Of a stretch of 64,000 nucleotides of DNA, positions 1-9,727 are shown one piece after another. The stretch spans positions 220,486-284,485 of the forward strand of contig JAOTRX010000008.1 of NCBI GenBank assembly GCA_030247675.1, given 5' to 3'. The stretch is from Desulforhopalus sp. GTDB lineage: Bacteria > Desulfobacterota > Desulfobulbia > Desulfobulbales > Desulfocapsaceae. Under the pieces are notes generated by a model. That model saw only the letters and a program-made list of their open reading frames with translations. It did not search any database and was not told where the DNA came from. Position 1 is the stretch's first letter, and each line of letters starts with the position of its first letter. The position numbers and the translations under genes are program-made.

Positions 1-403
1 CAGAAAAAACGACAGTTGTTTTTTCCTTACTGTTGGCTAACAGGGAATTTCATATTGAAAACTGCCGAGAATCATCAATAAAACAGGGTTAGCATTTTGT
101 CATAAAACCCATGGTTCATGGTTTCAGCAATGGAGCAATTTTCGGCACCGGCTAACCACGAAACAACAGGAAGTTAAATCTATTTACAAAGCCCGTATTG
201 AATGTTAGACATCAGCTTTCATATCTCCAATAGTCGAGCCATCTTCACTGGCTGCACAATATCCAACCTATAACCAGAATTACGAGCACGGCATCAGGCG
301 CTGGCTCACCTACGATACGAGGTCCGCCAACAGACAATACCCTTATTCAGCATAGCCATAATAAGCGGGCCTGCCCATGGATTCGTTGCAAAGGAGAGGA
401 CAC
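1..403. other. Intergenic region before the patatin-like gene
   Basis: I see no gene here. The only clear signal is the purine-rich ribosome binding site AAGGAGAGGA at 391-400, which sits directly before the ATG at 404. A stretch around 108-125 repeats CATGG twice, but it has no recognisable function. Confidence 0.5.
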
Positions 404-3400
404 ATGAATTGCCAAAATCACCAATTTGATTCGCAGGAAATTCGCTATGCCGTCGTTATGTACGGAGGAATCTCTCTCGCTATCTATATGAACGGCATAG
501 CCCAGGAAATGCTGCGGCTGGTGCGGGCAACATCGGTTGCCGACGAAAGCGCATTGCAGGGGACCGAGAAAATTTACCGGGAGCTTTCCTGTCTGCTTCA
601 CCTCGGGCGCAGGCCCGGCGAAACCACTAGCTGCACCACTCCTCGTACCCGTTTTGTCATCGATGTACTGGCCGGCACCTCGGCCGGGGGGATCAATGCG
701 ATCTTTTTAGCGAAAGCCCTTGCCTTGAAATCGAAAAATCTCAACGATCTCCGTGATCTCTGGATGGAAAAGGCTGATTTGGACACCTTGCTTAATGACA
801 AGAAAGGCGAAGATGGCGGTCGCTTCCAGACTGCGATGCCGAAAAAAAGCCTGCTCAACAGCCGCCGCATGTATGGCTTGTTGCGGGATGCCTTTGCCCA
901 GATGGAGGAGAAAGATAAAATTGACACCACCGCCGGAGAATCTGCCGACCGCATTGATCTCTACGTCACGGCGACCGACTTGAATGGCTTGATAATACCC
1001 CTCGAATTAACCGATACAGCCGTTTTGGAACGGAAACACCACAGCGTTTTCCACTTTGAATATGACCCGCTCGAAGAAACGAACGACTTTGACTCGAAAT
1101 ACGATGCAATGCTCGCCTTCGCCGCCCGGTGTACTTCGTCGTTTCCCGGGGCCTTCGAACCGATGCGCTTTGGAGATATTTTTCCTCAGCCAACCGCTGA
1201 AGATTGCAAAGAATTCCAACGATTTTTCGAGAATTACCACGAGCCTGCGGAAACGAGTGCATCCGGAGACAAGACCCAAGCTCGACCCGAAAGGACCTCT
1301 TTTAAAGAACGTGTCTTTGCCGACGGCGGCTATCTGGATAACCGCCCATTTGGCCATGTAATCGATCGAATCGGCGAGCGAACATCCAACTGCACTGCAT
1401 TTCGCAAGTTGATTTTTGTCGATCCATTCCCGGAACACCTTGAACAGTGCCAGGCCAAAACCGAATTCAATTTCATTGAAAACTCCATACTGGCGGCCAC
1501 CACCCTGCCTCGCTATGAAACAATCCGCCAGGATATCGCCCGGATAAACGAAATGAACAGGAAGGCACTCCGGGCGAGCGAGATCGAAAAAGCCATGTTC
1601 AGGATCGATCCCACCGGTACCCGGCAGGAACCCGACCACATGAAACTCAAAGATGGACAATTGTACGGTGACTTATATCTGGATGAGCTGTTAAACATCA
1701 AGGGCGGGTCGTTTGTCAACGATCAGCAGATGAAGATAGCACATGTCTCCAACTGGCTGGCCTTAGTAGTGACCCGCCAGCTTGGGCTCAACGAGACCGG
1801 AGATTATTACCGCGTTGTCCGGCTCATTGTCAAAGCCTGGAGAAACGCCACCTTTGCCGGAACCAAACAAGAAGGAATAACAACCAACAGAAAGTCACAA
1901 ACCAATTTCATTTATCGCTATGACTTCGGCTTCCGTCTGAGCAGACTCCGTTACCTTATTTATATGATGGACCGGGTTGCAGCGTTTAACGATATTGAAT
2001 TCGATGCCTTTCGGGATCAACTTTTGGAGGGCGGGACAGAGCCCGCGGTTTCCAAGTCGGAATTCCCCCGGAATGCCTTCCTCGCGGCGCTGGCGCCGGT
2101 GAGAGAGCGTCATACCAAGCTTCTGACAGGTCTGTCCCGGACCAATAAGCTCATAGAGGCGCGCAACCGTAGACCTGCCGGCGAGCATGGGACAAACGTT
2201 CTCCAGGAAAGGACCGATGCCCTTCGCAACCATTTTTCAACCAAAAATCTCCTGGAATTACTTAACCTTGTCGACACTGACGTCCAACAGCACTGGGCAG
2301 AAGACCTCTATTTGGGAGCTGCTTCCCTCATTGACAATTACTTCACCGCCCTGGCGGATGTAATCCATGCCAACCTGAAAAGTGTATACGAAGAGAAGGA
2401 TACACTTGTCCGACAGGCGGATCTTAAAGACGGATCAATTCAATGGCTGGCGGCAGTCTGGCTGCTACATCTTTGGAAAGTATATGAAAGTACGAGCGCC
2501 GTCATGGCCCGACTCCTGCCTAACGGCCGGGTTGGGGAATCGGGAACCGTCGATGTTTTCCGCATCGGCCCCGCCGACACCGATCTGACCATCAGGAGTG
2601 CATTGACCAATGAACAAAAATTGGCGGGCGCAAAGCTCGGCGCCTTTGGCGCCTTTTTATCCGAGGGATGGAGGGAAAATGATATCCTGTGGGGTCGCCT
2701 TGACGGCGCCGAGCGTTTAATTGTTTCGCTCCTGCCTGATCCGGTGGACAAAGATCTTCGCAACGAGTATATCCGGCGGGCCAGGGAGGAAATTTTGCAG
2801 GAGGAATTCAATCCCGCCAACGGTCGAATTTACAGATGGGTCGCCGGCCAAATTCATAATCATTGTGGCCCGGGGCTTAGTAAAGATGAAATCGCCACCC
2901 GTCTTGAACTCATAAAGAATGGGCCATTGACCCAGATACTTTCCAAGGTAACGAACAATCCAGCGAACTGGCAGGCGTTTATCAAAGAATATTACGACAT
3001 ACCGAGAGGACCAGACCGGCAGCAACTGGCGGACTGGCTGACTCGAACAACTCGCATAGCAGGAGAAATGCTCGAAGGTGTTGAAACGTTCAAGGGCATC
3101 GCCGGAAAACTGAAAATTGCCGGCATAATTTTGATGGAACTCGTGCAGGTAAGCCTTCCCGGGTCTCTCAAGACCTTACTGGTCAGCCGCATTCTTGCAC
3201 TACTGGTTATTGTCGCAATAATTCTCATCCTGCTGGGCTCGGTCTTTACCTCTGATTTCACCTCTGTCGGTTTTAAGTTGTTGTTCTACGCTGGAGGTAT
3301 CTGGTTTATCGTTCGAAACCTGCGGTCATGGTTCTCGTATGGGACCCTCCCCCGGAAGACTCTCCTGGCAGTCAAAGGACTGGTGATACTGGGGGCTGCA

Positions 3401-3481
3401 GTGCTCTCGACACTTGGCTATCAAGTTGCGATCGGCTATCTGCAAAAATTTGCCAACCTGATGATGCCGTGGATGCGCTGA
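404..3481 (+). CDS. Large patatin-like phospholipase with C-terminal membrane segments
   Basis: Predicted serine lipase/acyl hydrolase of the patatin-like family with a long C-terminal extension (the type that carries a DUF3376-like region). The nucleophile elbow GTSAG is at about residues 91-95 and the DGG motif holding the dyad Asp (FADGGYLDNRPF) is near 307. An N-terminal segment RYAVVMYGGISLAIYMNG provides the glycine-rich oxyanion loop. The last ~110 residues contain two or three hydrophobic stretches (ILALLVIVAIILILLG and following), so the protein is probably anchored in the inner membrane. I chose ATG 404 over the in-frame ATG at 377 because AAGGAGAGGA lies just before it. At 1025 residues it is much longer than a minimal patatin (about 300). 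The next gene is a kinase of a Ser/Thr phospho-signalling cassette on the same strand, 190 bp downstream; a functional link is only a guess. Substrate unknown. Confidence 0.85.
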   Translation: MNCQNHQFDSQEIRYAVVMYGGISLAIYMNGIAQEMLRLVRATSVADESALQGTEKIYRELSCLLHLGRRPGETTSCTTPRTRFVIDVLAGTSAGGINAIFLAKALALKSKNLNDLRDLWMEKADLDTLLNDKKGEDGGRFQTAMPKKSLLNSRRMYGLLRDAFAQMEEKDKIDTTAGESADRIDLYVTATDLNGLIIPLELTDTAVLERKHHSVFHFEYDPLEETNDFDSKYDAMLAFAARCTSSFPGAFEPMRFGDIFPQPTAEDCKEFQRFFENYHEPAETSASGDKTQARPERTSFKERVFADGGYLDNRPFGHVIDRIGERTSNCTAFRKLIFVDPFPEHLEQCQAKTEFNFIENSILAATTLPRYETIRQDIARINEMNRKALRASEIEKAMFRIDPTGTRQEPDHMKLKDGQLYGDLYLDELLNIKGGSFVNDQQMKIAHVSNWLALVVTRQLGLNETGDYYRVVRLIVKAWRNATFAGTKQEGITTNRKSQTNFIYRYDFGFRLSRLRYLIYMMDRVAAFNDIEFDAFRDQLLEGGTEPAVSKSEFPRNAFLAALAPVRERHTKLLTGLSRTNKLIEARNRRPAGEHGTNVLQERTDALRNHFSTKNLLELLNLVDTDVQQHWAEDLYLGAASLIDNYFTALADVIHANLKSVYEEKDTLVRQADLKDGSIQWLAAVWLLHLWKVYESTSAVMARLLPNGRVGESGTVDVFRIGPADTDLTIRSALTNEQKLAGAKLGAFGAFLSEGWRENDILWGRLDGAERLIVSLLPDPVDKDLRNEYIRRAREEILQEEFNPANGRIYRWVAGQIHNHCGPGLSKDEIATRLELIKNGPLTQILSKVTNNPANWQAFIKEYYDIPRGPDRQQLADWLTRTTRIAGEMLEGVETFKGIAGKLKIAGIILMELVQVSLPGSLKTLLVSRILALLVIVAIILILLGSVFTSDFTSVGFKLLFYAGGIWFIVRNLRSWFSYGTLPRKTLLAVKGLVILGAAVLSTLGYQVAIGYLQKFANLMMPWMR

Positions 3482-3673
3482 TACAATTTCTTCAAGCGTC
3501 CGATAGGCCGCAGACAGAGAGCATATTGCATTGAATATGCACGACAAAAAAATTGCAAAATAGCCTCTGAAAGGATACTCTGACAGCGGCCGTTCGGTTA
3601 TTTTAAAAAATCACGGAGATTGATAATGATGGCGCCCGGATTTGCACCTGTGAGCTGAGATACCAGGATATTG

Positions 3674-6121
3674 ATGAAACTCCGGCCCTTTTCCGTCACC
3701 CACCTGATTCTGCTTTTTGCCTTGCTGCTTGCAGCGGCAACGCTGTACCAAATATCCCCACTGGTAACATTGGAGAGACACCTCCTGACCCTGCGTGCCG
3801 CTGTCGTTCCAATGGCAAAGGAATCACCGGTTGTCACTGTCCAGGTGTCCGGGGCTGAACTCACCCGGGAGGGTCTTGCCAAACTGGTCACCCAGCTTTC
3901 CAGACAAAAAGCCGGAACCATTCTCCTGTACCTACCACTCTCCTCCCCTTCCTCGAAAGAACTCGCCCAGAAATTAAGCACCATGCTCGATGAATGGGGG
4001 CGATCGCCGGAGGCCGGGCATAGCAAGTTGTGGTCGCGCATCAACAAGGAATTATCGGCCTTAGAGATCGAACTCGACGCCGACGCCCGACTCGGCAAAG
4101 CCCTGCGTGAGGCCGGCAATGTGGTGCTGGTGGCACCGATCCATACCTTTGGCGAGGTGGACGGCACCTCGGCTGAACTGCAGAGGCTGTCTGTCAAATT
4201 TACCCTGCCGGACTGGACCTGGGGTCAGCATCTCAAGCACTTTTCCAACCCATTCTCCTCACTGAAACCGGTTATCCATATCACCTCGGCCCGGGTCCCC
4301 TTGGAAGAACTGCGGAGTCAGGCCGCTGCGGTCGGGTTTATCGCATCAGGGGGCGAGGGGGTTCTTGCCGGGTCGCTGCTTCTGCCCGTTGGTGAAAGGT
4401 ATCTCCTTTCGGCAGCCCTTGCCACCACAATGGTCAGCCGCAAGGCCTCCTCCGAGTCTCTCCATCTGCAATCGCCGGAGCCGGGGACAGTGGTGCTGTC
4501 GGTTGGCGAGCGTCGCTACCCGATCGATAACCGCCTGTGTTTATTGCCGGTTCCCCAGGCGCTGCTGCCGAATATGGCCAAGGTTTCCGCCGCCGACATT
4601 CTCTCCGGGACTAATAAACCGGCTCTTGTCGAGGGGAAGGTGGCTATTGTTGGTCTCTTTGACCACGCCCGGGCTCAGGAATATGCAGAAGCCCAAATGA
4701 TCAACCAGATGCTTGGCGACTTTCAGCTTTCCCGGCCGGACTGGTTGCCGATGGTTGAGGTGCTGGTGCTGTTTTATTTTGCCTTTTTCCTCTGGCTGGC
4801 GGTGCCTCGCCTGCCAGGCCGCACCGCCATGATCCTCATGGGGTCGTTTGTCTTGATATGGCTGGCCATCGCCACGGTGCTGTTGAGCAATTTCGGGTGG
4901 TGGCTGCAGCTCACCCCGCCACTGCTGTTGACGGGCTGCGGCCTGCTATTGCTGCACTTCGCCAGATGGATGCGTGAACGATCGGAGATTCTGAACGAAC
5001 TCAATTGCAGCTTGGGTAAGATGCTGCAGGAAAAAGGTTTGCTCGACAAGGCATTGGAATCCTATCAGGCATGTTCGCCGGGTGACCCATCTGCCCGCGA
5101 CCTGATCTACAATCTGGGCCTCGATTTCGAGCGAAAACGCCAATTCAATCAAGCTCTTCGCGCCTACGAATATCTGGCGCAAAGCAGCCGCTACAAGGAC
5201 ATCTCGACGCGCCTGACACGGCTACGGCAGAATGGCGGTGTATCGCTCGGGCGGCAAAATAGGGACGCCACTATGATCCTTGAAAAGGGGGCAGTCCACC
5301 CCACCCTCGGCCGCTATGAGGTTATCCGTGAGTTGGGTCAAGGTGCCATGGGCACCGTGTATCTTGGCCGCGACCCCAAGATAAACCGCGAGGTGGCTAT
5401 CAAGACGCTGGCCTATTCCGATGTCGACGAAGCCCAACTGCCGGCCATTAAAGAGCGTTTCTTCCGCGAGGCTGAGGCGGCCGGCAGACTTAATCACCCC
5501 GGCATCGTCACCATCTTTGACGCCGGGGAAGAACACGATCTTGCATACCTGGCGATGGAGTTCCTCGATGGCGAAGATCTGTCGATCCACTGCAAACCCA
5601 ACGCCCTGCTGCCGCTGGCCGAGGTTCTTGATATTATATCCGATATCGCCGAGGCCCTGGCCTATGCCCACAGCAATAATGTCGTTCATCGCGATATTAA
5701 ACCGGCGAACATCATGCGTCTGCCCGATGGCTCGGTAAAGGTCACCGATTTCGGTATCGCCCGGGTGGTATCCGACTCCCAGACTCAGACCGGCCTCGTT
5801 CTGGGTACGCCGAGTTATATGTCCCCCGAACAGGTCGCCGCCAAAAAGGTCGACGGCCGTTCAGACCTTTTCTCTCTCGGTTCAGTACTTTATGAGTTGT
5901 TATGCGGCGAGAAGGCCTTCGTTGGCGACAGCATTGCCTCATTAATGTACAACATTGCCAATGTCAGATACAAACCTCTCAGTGAAAAGCGCAAAGGCCT
6001 GCCGGTTTGTGTTCACGACCTGGTTGATATGCTGCTCGTCAGGGCCGTTTCACACCGCCCTGATAATGCCGCCATCGTTGTTGCTGCAGCACGTACCTGC
6101 AGGGAGAAGGTGAGAAAGTGA
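3674..6121 (+). CDS. CHASE2-TPR-Ser/Thr protein kinase
   Basis: Membrane-bound Hanks-type kinase. In order: an N-terminal signal-anchor helix; a CHASE2-like extracytoplasmic sensor to about residue 350; three membrane helices around 360-435; a TPR-like pair of helices near 455-505 (GLLDKALESYQAC, QFNQALRAYEYL); and a kinase domain from about 545 to 810. Kinase motifs are complete: glycine loop LGQGAMGTVYLG, VAIK lysine near 573, catalytic loop HRDIKPAN near 670, DFG near 691 and the GTPSYMSPEQ P+1 loop. So it should be active. Start ATG 3674 is preferred to the adjacent TTG 3671, with AGGA 6 nt upstream. The stop overlaps the start of the PP2C gene by 4 nt (GTGA), so kinase and phosphatase are translationally coupled and followed by an FHA phospho-Thr reader. 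The signal sensed by the CHASE2 domain is unknown. Confidence 0.92.
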   Translation: MKLRPFSVTHLILLFALLLAAATLYQISPLVTLERHLLTLRAAVVPMAKESPVVTVQVSGAELTREGLAKLVTQLSRQKAGTILLYLPLSSPSSKELAQKLSTMLDEWGRSPEAGHSKLWSRINKELSALEIELDADARLGKALREAGNVVLVAPIHTFGEVDGTSAELQRLSVKFTLPDWTWGQHLKHFSNPFSSLKPVIHITSARVPLEELRSQAAAVGFIASGGEGVLAGSLLLPVGERYLLSAALATTMVSRKASSESLHLQSPEPGTVVLSVGERRYPIDNRLCLLPVPQALLPNMAKVSAADILSGTNKPALVEGKVAIVGLFDHARAQEYAEAQMINQMLGDFQLSRPDWLPMVEVLVLFYFAFFLWLAVPRLPGRTAMILMGSFVLIWLAIATVLLSNFGWWLQLTPPLLLTGCGLLLLHFARWMRERSEILNELNCSLGKMLQEKGLLDKALESYQACSPGDPSARDLIYNLGLDFERKRQFNQALRAYEYLAQSSRYKDISTRLTRLRQNGGVSLGRQNRDATMILEKGAVHPTLGRYEVIRELGQGAMGTVYLGRDPKINREVAIKTLAYSDVDEAQLPAIKERFFREAEAAGRLNHPGIVTIFDAGEEHDLAYLAMEFLDGEDLSIHCKPNALLPLAEVLDIISDIAEALAYAHSNNVVHRDIKPANIMRLPDGSVKVTDFGIARVVSDSQTQTGLVLGTPSYMSPEQVAAKKVDGRSDLFSLGSVLYELLCGEKAFVGDSIASLMYNIANVRYKPLSEKRKGLPVCVHDLVDMLLVRAVSHRPDNAAIVVAAARTCREKVRK

Positions 6122-6903
6122 TCTATTTCGTTGCCGGTGGTTGCAGTGATTGTGGAAGGGTGCGTGAACATAACGAAGATACCTTCCGGATTGACAGCCG
6201 GCGGGGCCTGTTCGTCGTAGCCGATGGCATGGGTGGACATGCCAGCGGAGAATTCGCCAGTGCCCTGGCGGTCAAGACGGTATTCAAGGCACTGCTGTGC
6301 GACAAGGGGAGCGCCGCCCCCGGTCCGTGCAATGCGGAAACGCTGCAGACTGCCATAGAACTGGCCAACAGCACAATTTATCAGGATGCCCAGGTGAATC
6401 CGCAGCGCAGAGGAATGGGTACAACCTTGACCTTTATGCGCTGGGACCGTTGTCAGTTGTATTTCGGTCATGTGGGGGACAGCCGCGCCTACCGGTTGCG
6501 CGGCCATGAACTGCTTCAGTTGACCAGAGATCACACCTGGGTTGACATGCAGGTTCGCGCCGGCATGCTTTCTCAGCAAGAGGCCGAACAAGCCCGGATG
6601 CGCCATGTTCTGGTCAAGTCCCTCGGCACCGAGACGGGAGTAGAGCCGGACATTGTTCCAGTCGATGTACAGACCAACGATCGTTTCCTGCTGTGCAGTG
6701 ACGGTCTCAGCAATCTTGTTGACCATAAGGATCTGCAGGCTATTCTTATGGGCAATGGGACTCCTGCTGCAATCTCCAGGCACCTGGTAGAAAAGGCGAA
6801 CGCAGTTGGAGGACAAGACAACATTACCGCAGTCGTGATTGACTGCTACGACAATAAATGGCAAGCTGTTCTCAAATCAGCCATTAACAGAATTTGGAGG
6901 TAA
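6118..6903 (+). CDS. PP2C-family Ser/Thr phosphatase (Stp/PrpC type)
   Basis: Metal-dependent protein phosphatase expected to reverse the action of the kinase encoded immediately upstream. All PP2C motifs are visible: REHNEDTF, VADGMGGHASGE, GHVGDSRAYRL, LTRDHTW, LLCSDGLSNLV and GGQDNITAVVI; the Asp residues in these motifs bind the Mn/Mg pair. Length of 261 residues is normal for the soluble bacterial single-domain type. It starts with GTG inside the stop of the kinase gene (4-nt overlap), preceded by GGAGAAGG. The stop is 2 nt before the ATG of the FHA gene. No signal peptide or membrane segment, so cytoplasmic. Confidence 0.95.
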   Translation: MIYFVAGGCSDCGRVREHNEDTFRIDSRRGLFVVADGMGGHASGEFASALAVKTVFKALLCDKGSAAPGPCNAETLQTAIELANSTIYQDAQVNPQRRGMGTTLTFMRWDRCQLYFGHVGDSRAYRLRGHELLQLTRDHTWVDMQVRAGMLSQQEAEQARMRHVLVKSLGTETGVEPDIVPVDVQTNDRFLLCSDGLSNLVDHKDLQAILMGNGTPAAISRHLVEKANAVGGQDNITAVVIDCYDNKWQAVLKSAINRIWR

Positions 6904-6905
6904 CC

Positions 6906-7598
6906 ATGCTGCAAATATTGCTTAAATTCAACACCAACGTCCTCAAGGTGTTTCAAAGCGACAAGGCCGAGATCACCATCGGCCGGAACATGAAAAATGA
7001 TATTCAAATCGATAACCTGGCGGTATCCAACTTTCACGCGAGAATTGAACGTCTGCAGGAAAAGTATTTCATTGAAGACCTCAACAGCACCAACGGCACC
7101 TTTATCAATGAAGAAAAGATCTCCAGATGTGAACTGCAGGATGGGGACACGGCAAGCATCGGCAAGCATGTCCTGACCTTTCTGCTGGAAGGTGGAGAGA
7201 GTGCAATCAGAGGGCTCAGCGACACCGAGATGGCGCAAACCATGATGCTCGATACCGGCAAACAGAGGGAATTGACAAAAGATGTCGAGCCGTCTTTCCC
7301 CGATTCACCAGCCCGACTCAAGGTGGAGGAAGGTGACACCACTCAGAAGGAATATCGACTGACGGCGCGGCTGACCGGAATCGGCAAGGCAGACAACTGC
7401 GAGGTCAGGCTCCAGGGCCTGTTTGCCCCCAAGAACCTGGCTTACATCACCCGTGATGCAATGGGGTACTCCCTGATTCCAGGAGATAATGCCAGTAAAT
7501 TGCGGCTGAACGGCGTCACCATCGACAAAGGAACAGCTCTGAAAAATGATGATGTGATTAATGCCGGGAAAATGACCTTCCGGTTTTTACAAAATTAA
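6906..7598 (+). CDS. FHA-domain protein, third gene of the kinase/phosphatase cassette
   Basis: Phosphothreonine-binding adaptor. A classical FHA domain covers about residues 15-95, with the conserved GR (TIGRNMKNDI), SxxH (VSNFHARI) and N-T-N-G (LNSTNGTFINEE) elements. The C-terminal 90 residues look like a second, degenerate FHA fold (GIGKADNCEVRL ... SKLRLNGVTIDKG ... DDVINAGKMTF) lacking the SxxH histidine, so it may not bind phosphate. Linker 100-145 is Thr/Ser rich and could be a kinase target. ATG 6906 is chosen because TTTGGAGGT at 6893-6901 is ideally spaced; the TTG at 6894 lies inside that site. The gene follows the PP2C stop directly, so kinase, phosphatase and reader are one operon. 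Not accompanied by type VI secretion genes in this window. Confidence 0.92.
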   Translation: MLQILLKFNTNVLKVFQSDKAEITIGRNMKNDIQIDNLAVSNFHARIERLQEKYFIEDLNSTNGTFINEEKISRCELQDGDTASIGKHVLTFLLEGGESAIRGLSDTEMAQTMMLDTGKQRELTKDVEPSFPDSPARLKVEEGDTTQKEYRLTARLTGIGKADNCEVRLQGLFAPKNLAYITRDAMGYSLIPGDNASKLRLNGVTIDKGTALKNDDVINAGKMTFRFLQN

Positions 7599-7736
7599 CT
7601 GCGCAGGTGTTCGCACCTCAGTACCAACACCCTATCAAAACCCCACCCGCCTTCAGCGAAAAAGAGGAAAAGCAGGCGGCGCCTCATCCAGCCGCATGAA
7701 GGGGATTAGAATACCGTTGTTTTTGCTGGCGTCCGG

Positions 7737-8519
7737 CTACTCTCTTCTCACGAGGCGGATTTCGAAAAGGGTCGGCCAGTATTTTCCAGTGACAAAGAGC
7801 TTGTCCTGCTGCGGGTCATGCATGATGCCGTTGAGGACAGCCTCCCTATGGTCGATTCCCAGCCCTTGGCGCAGGCCGGTAAGATCGATCCATCCTTCAA
7901 CCAGGCCATCCTGCGGATTGATTATGGCAATGCGGTCTGTTCCATAGACATTGGCATAGATCCGCCCATCGATATACTCCAATTCATTGAGGGCATGTAC
8001 CTCCCAGTTGGCCTCGCGAACGGTTATCCTTCGTTGTTCCGCCAGGGTTTCAGGCTCGAGAAAATAGAGGACCGAACTGCCGTCGCTGGCAATCAGATGA
8101 TCGGTATCGTGGGTGAGGCCCCATCCCTGGTGAGGATATTCTAGGGTCTTGATGATGCTGAAATCGTCCTTGCGGTACAGCATCGTTTTTCTGTTTTTCC
8201 AGGTGAGTTGATACAGTGTTCCGGCAAAGATGGTAATCCCTTCACCGAAGATGTCTCGTGGACAATCGTAGCGCTGCTCTACCTGGCCGGTTGCCAGGTG
8301 GACGCGACGGATCGAGGACCTGCCGAGTTTGCCGGTTCCTTCATAAACTTTGCCCTCGTGCCAGAAAAGCCCCTGCGTGAAGGCCTGCGGGTCGTGGGGG
8401 TAGGCGTTGACGATACTGTATGAGTAGATTGCCGGTTTGTTCTCCGGTGTTGCAGCCTCTGCCGTCATACTGCAGCCCAGGATGATGCCGAGAACGGTCA
8501 AGAGCAAGGCGAGTCGCAC
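7737..8519 (-). CDS. Glutaminyl-peptide cyclotransferase (beta-propeller type), exported
   Basis: Predicted glutamine cyclotransferase of the plant/bacterial five-bladed propeller family, which forms N-terminal pyroglutamate on peptides outside the cytoplasm. Recognised from YPHDPQAFTQGLFW near the N-terminus, YEGTGKLGRSSIR, FGEGITIFAGTLYQLTWK, the HQGWGLTHD segment and LNELEYIDGRIYANVYGTD. An N-terminal hydrophobic stretch (LALLLTVLGIILGC) is a signal peptide; the Cys could be a lipobox, but Leu at -2 is unusual. Start is GTG 8519, without a clear ribosome binding site; it begins 8 nt after the stop of the PqqD/HprK-like gene and is probably translated from the same message. Length of 260 is typical. 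Its presence beside a small peptide gene raises the question of whether it modifies that peptide; nothing in the sequence proves it. Confidence 0.88.
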   Translation of the reverse strand: MRLALLLTVLGIILGCSMTAEAATPENKPAIYSYSIVNAYPHDPQAFTQGLFWHEGKVYEGTGKLGRSSIRRVHLATGQVEQRYDCPRDIFGEGITIFAGTLYQLTWKNRKTMLYRKDDFSIIKTLEYPHQGWGLTHDTDHLIASDGSSVLYFLEPETLAEQRRITVREANWEVHALNELEYIDGRIYANVYGTDRIAIINPQDGLVEGWIDLTGLRQGLGIDHREAVLNGIMHDPQQDKLFVTGKYWPTLFEIRLVRRE

Positions 8520-8527
8520 GGCAGAGA

Positions 8528-9721
8528 CTAGAGAGGTAGTGAAAATTTGAGATGGTCGCGAAAAATTCGCCGGACCAGGTCGAGTCCTGTTTGCATATCA
8601 GGATAGACGATCTTGTACCCCTGCAGGCTGTCGACCCAAGCGGCAACCTCGGCTAGCTTTTTCGGGCTCCAGGTGTCGATGATGCTGTTGCTGCGCACTA
8701 GTTCCGCCAGGACCTCATGGGAAGGTACCTCGGTGAGCTGTGGCTGGCTGTTTCTGACATAATGAGGAAAGACAACGGCATTCGCCCGAATCATGCTGAA
8801 CGGCTCGGCGATGGCCGTGGGCGGCGGAGGATAGAAGCGAACCTCCTTGCCGAACCGCTGGTAGGACAGCAGATTGTGCGCCGCGGGGTAGAATGCATCA
8901 AGGGCCGGCCAGCTGCCCGCCTTGATACACATGGCCATGGGCATCGGACTGAGCAGTCCGCTGCCGGAGTTGACGGGGATCACGTCATCGGCAATGAGAG
9001 TGAAGCCGATGGCGGCAAGTCCTGCGGCAAGGGTGGTTTTACCGCTGCCGCCCCTTCCGGCAAGAAGGCAGCAAGCCCCACCTCCGGCCACCGCCGCGCC
9101 GTGAACCGTCATCAGTCGCCCAGGTACTGCGCAGCCGATTTCGACGATCTCCCACAGCGCCTCGACGGTCAGATCATTAAGCGAGGCTGGATGGCGAATT
9201 GTTGTTCCATTCTTAATGATAGCATAGCCATCACCCTCATGGCAGAGGGCGATGGTACCGGCAACAGGGCCGGGAGGGCCGGTATCGACAAGATGACCAA
9301 GGCACGGCTGCACTGCCTGCAGAAGCTCCCGGCTGTCAGCGGCAACCCGGATCCGCCTACCGCCAAGCCAGAAGGTGGCATAATCAGGCTGATCCTGTGA
9401 CGCAACGACGGTGGCTTCCGGGTCGAGACCGGCGGCCGCCCATTGCGAAAAAAGGTCCTCAACTGCTTGCGGATCATGACCAGCCTGCAAGGTAAGCAGA
9501 GATTCCAGTTCGCTGCGGTGCATGCCGAGGGCAGAATGTTCCCAGATCCACCGTGCCAGCGGGTTGAGGATATTCAATCGGCCGTCACCAGGACGCAAAA
9601 CAGCAAGACCTTTTCCGAGGGGAAAGGTGTGGATGTCCTTGACTTCTCTGGTCATGGTAGATGGACAAGGAGGGAGGTAATCATCAACCGGCATCCCCGG
9701 ATCGGCAGCCAGGGATGCCAT
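8528..9721 (-). CDS. PqqD-like domain fused to HPr-kinase-like P-loop domain
   Basis: Two parts. Residues ~20-110 resemble PqqD, a small fold that binds leader peptides in RiPP pathways (GKGLAVLRPGDGRLNILNPLARWIWEH, split by me as GKGLAVLRPGDG and NILNPLARWIWEH). Residues ~190-395 resemble the HPr kinase/phosphorylase fold: MTVHGAAVAGGGACCLLAG followed by the Walker A motif GRGGSGKTTLA and then FTLIADDVIPV. Homologues of this type occur next to nucleotidyltransferases and short peptides, and one group phosphorylates lasso-peptide precursors (family knowledge). The start is uncertain: ATG 9721 or the TTG 9727, and an internal ATG before TREVKD is also possible; none has a good ribosome binding site, so it may depend on coupling to the 57-aa gene that ends 6 nt upstream. 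Classical HprK substrates (HPr, phosphotransferase system) are not in this window. Confidence 0.8.
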   Translation of the reverse strand: MASLAADPGMPVDDYLPPCPSTMTREVKDIHTFPLGKGLAVLRPGDGRLNILNPLARWIWEHSALGMHRSELESLLTLQAGHDPQAVEDLFSQWAAAGLDPEATVVASQDQPDYATFWLGGRRIRVAADSRELLQAVQPCLGHLVDTGPPGPVAGTIALCHEGDGYAIIKNGTTIRHPASLNDLTVEALWEIVEIGCAVPGRLMTVHGAAVAGGGACCLLAGRGGSGKTTLAAGLAAIGFTLIADDVIPVNSGSGLLSPMPMAMCIKAGSWPALDAFYPAAHNLLSYQRFGKEVRFYPPPPTAIAEPFSMIRANAVVFPHYVRNSQPQLTEVPSHEVLAELVRSNSIIDTWSPKKLAEVAAWVDSLQGYKIVYPDMQTGLDLVRRIFRDHLKFSLPL

Positions 9722-9727
9722 CTGCAA

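Noticed and set aside
1007..1660. Minus-strand frame of 217 codons
   Set aside because: Lies entirely inside the patatin-like gene, whose catalytic motifs are clear.
7647..7679. CCGCCT/AGGCGG inverted repeat as terminator between the FHA and glutaminyl cyclase genes
   Set aside because: Only a 6-bp stem with a 21-nt loop and no T-run.
8717..9400. Plus-strand frame of 227 codons
   Set aside because: Antisense shadow of the PqqD/HprK-like gene; Arg/Gly-rich composition typical of shadows.
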